Source of the DNA: Sulfuricella sp. T08 | GTDB lineage: Bacteria; Pseudomonadota; Gammaproteobacteria; Burkholderiales; Sulfuricellaceae | Reading direction: 5' to 3' | DNA length: 64,000 bases | NCBI RefSeq assembly: GCF_000971475.1 | Contig: NZ_DF967544.1 | Coordinates: forward strand, 1-64,000 | Shown: piece by piece, positions 63,390 through 64,000 of the stretch | Layout of the letters: each line of letters starts with the position of its first letter | Numbering within the stretch: position 1 is the first letter of the stretch | Made by a program: the position numbers and the translations under genes | Notes under the pieces: model-generated | Databases searched by the model: none | The model's input: the letters and a program-made list of their open reading frames with translations, nothing else | Told to the model about the DNA's origin: nothing

Positions 63390-64000
63390 GCATCCCACCA
63401 TTGCTTCATGCCTTCACCGGCTACGGTATCGAGCTCGAGTACATGATCGTGGATCGGGAGACGCTGTCGGTCATGCCTGTCGCCGACGAACTGCTGCGCC
63501 GGGCAGCCGGAGCCCGCGTGGCGGAAGTGAAGCGGGGGAGGTTCTGCTGGTCCAACGAGCTGGTGCTGCATCTCGTCGAACTCAAGAACGCGATCCCCGA
63601 CCCTGCTCTCGAATCCCTTCCCGCCGCTTTTCAGGCCGAGGTTCGATACATCAACCGGCTGCTCGAACCCCTTGGCGCGCGGCTTATGCCTGTCGCCACG
63701 CATCCGTGGATGGATCCCCGCACCGAAACGCGGTTGTGGCCCCATGATAATGCGCTCATCTACCAGACCTACGACCGCATCTTCGGTTGCAAGGCGCACG
63801 GCTGGGCCAACCTGCAGAGCATGCATCTCAACCTGCCCTTTGCCGATGACGCCGAGTTCGCCCGCCTGCATGCCGCCATCCGGCTGGTACTACCGATCAT
63901 CCCGGCCTTGGCAGCGAGTTCGCCCATCGCCGGAGGCAGGCCGACTGGCTTCATGGATTTTCGCATGGAGACCTACCGCACAAATCAGGCAAAAATCTGG
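63386..64000 (+). CDS. GCS2-type glutamate-cysteine ligase-like protein (partial, runs off window)
   Basis: The first 205 codons are present from ATG 63386, overlapping the ATP-grasp stop. GYGIELEYMIVDRETLSVMPVADELL, SNELVLHLVELKNAIP and NLQSMHLNLPFADDAEF are hallmarks of the carboxylate-amine ligase (YbdK/GCS2) superfamily. It differs from the GshA at 14635 and is unlikely to serve glutathione synthesis. Third gene of the C39-RimK-GCS2 operon. Confidence 0.85.
   Translation, partial: MSIPPLLHAFTGYGIELEYMIVDRETLSVMPVADELLRRAAGARVAEVKRGRFCWSNELVLHLVELKNAIPDPALESLPAAFQAEVRYINRLLEPLGARLMPVATHPWMDPRTETRLWPHDNALIYQTYDRIFGCKAHGWANLQSMHLNLPFADDAEFARLHAAIRLVLPIIPALAASSPIAGGRPTGFMDFRMETYRTNQAKIW

Overview
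The window reads as chromosomal DNA of a betaproteobacterium, most likely of the Nitrosomonadales sulfur- and iron-oxidiser group (Sulfuricella, Sulfuriferula, Sideroxydans, Gallionella relatives). This is inferred from gene content and order: the mreBCD-mrdAB-rlpA-dacA-dat-ybeD-lipB-lipA block, the gshA (ferrooxidans-type)-gshB pair, metX-metW, pilT-pilU, a regulatory PTS (EIIA-Man, HPr, EI) and a sulfide/persulfide response cluster. No phylogeny was computed. No rRNA, tRNA or CRISPR array was seen.

Layout. 1-3425: an IS21-like end abuts a 5'-truncated DUF1631 gene, followed by an EAL-like/HDOD signalling gene. 3557-4260: a vapBC-type toxin-antitoxin pair with a palindromic operator. 4261-7682 (minus): an unknown coiled-coil protein, yggU, yggT, proC, yggS; diverging from these are pilT and pilU (7719-9910). 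10163-14469: acyl-CoA synthetase, hemJ, a TlpA-like thioredoxin and the ABC-F protein YbiT. 14635-22213: glutathione synthesis, apbE, the PTS trio, metX-metW. 22311-26557: a TauE/SafE-type membrane protein, ampG, xthA, pyrE and a DUF4124 protein. 26636-29014: a c-di-GMP-I riboswitch ahead of a PAS-containing chemoreceptor. 29075-32356 (minus): gatCAB. 32447-42986: cell-wall elongation and lipoate operon. 43020-48930: a sulfide/persulfide cluster interrupted by an opposite-facing Ni/Co efflux module. 49148-52604: a trans-sulfuration enzyme with an extra N-terminal domain, a class II glutamine amidotransferase and a cysteine desulfurase. 52877-59078: methyltransferases, small membrane proteins, an ABC-2 exporter with mscL between its two genes, and a hydrolase. 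59297-64000: dbpA, a remnant gene, and an operon of C39-like peptidase, RimK-type ATP-grasp and GCS2-type ligase that runs off the end.

Three systems deserve most attention. (1) The sulfide cluster: an ArsR-rhodanese repressor and a CstB-like metallo-beta-lactamase gene share the operator ATATAATCAAA-N6-TTTGAAT, and the regulator has no cysteine in its HTH domain, so sensing probably goes through the rhodanese cysteines. (2) The C39 peptidase / ATP-grasp / GCS2 operon, a likely small-peptide or amide-ligase pathway of unknown product. (3) The c-di-GMP riboswitch ahead of a chemoreceptor, in a window that also holds the twitching-motility ATPases and two c-di-GMP-linked proteins.

Short intergenic repeats are common. 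In three places they have become coding sequence: the signal-peptide n-regions of ApbE and RlpA, and an internal stretch of GatB. Several inverted-repeat elements (9951-10138, 23048-23148, 48970-49103) and heptamer arrays (31996-32074, 38112-38146, 41350-41370) lie between genes.
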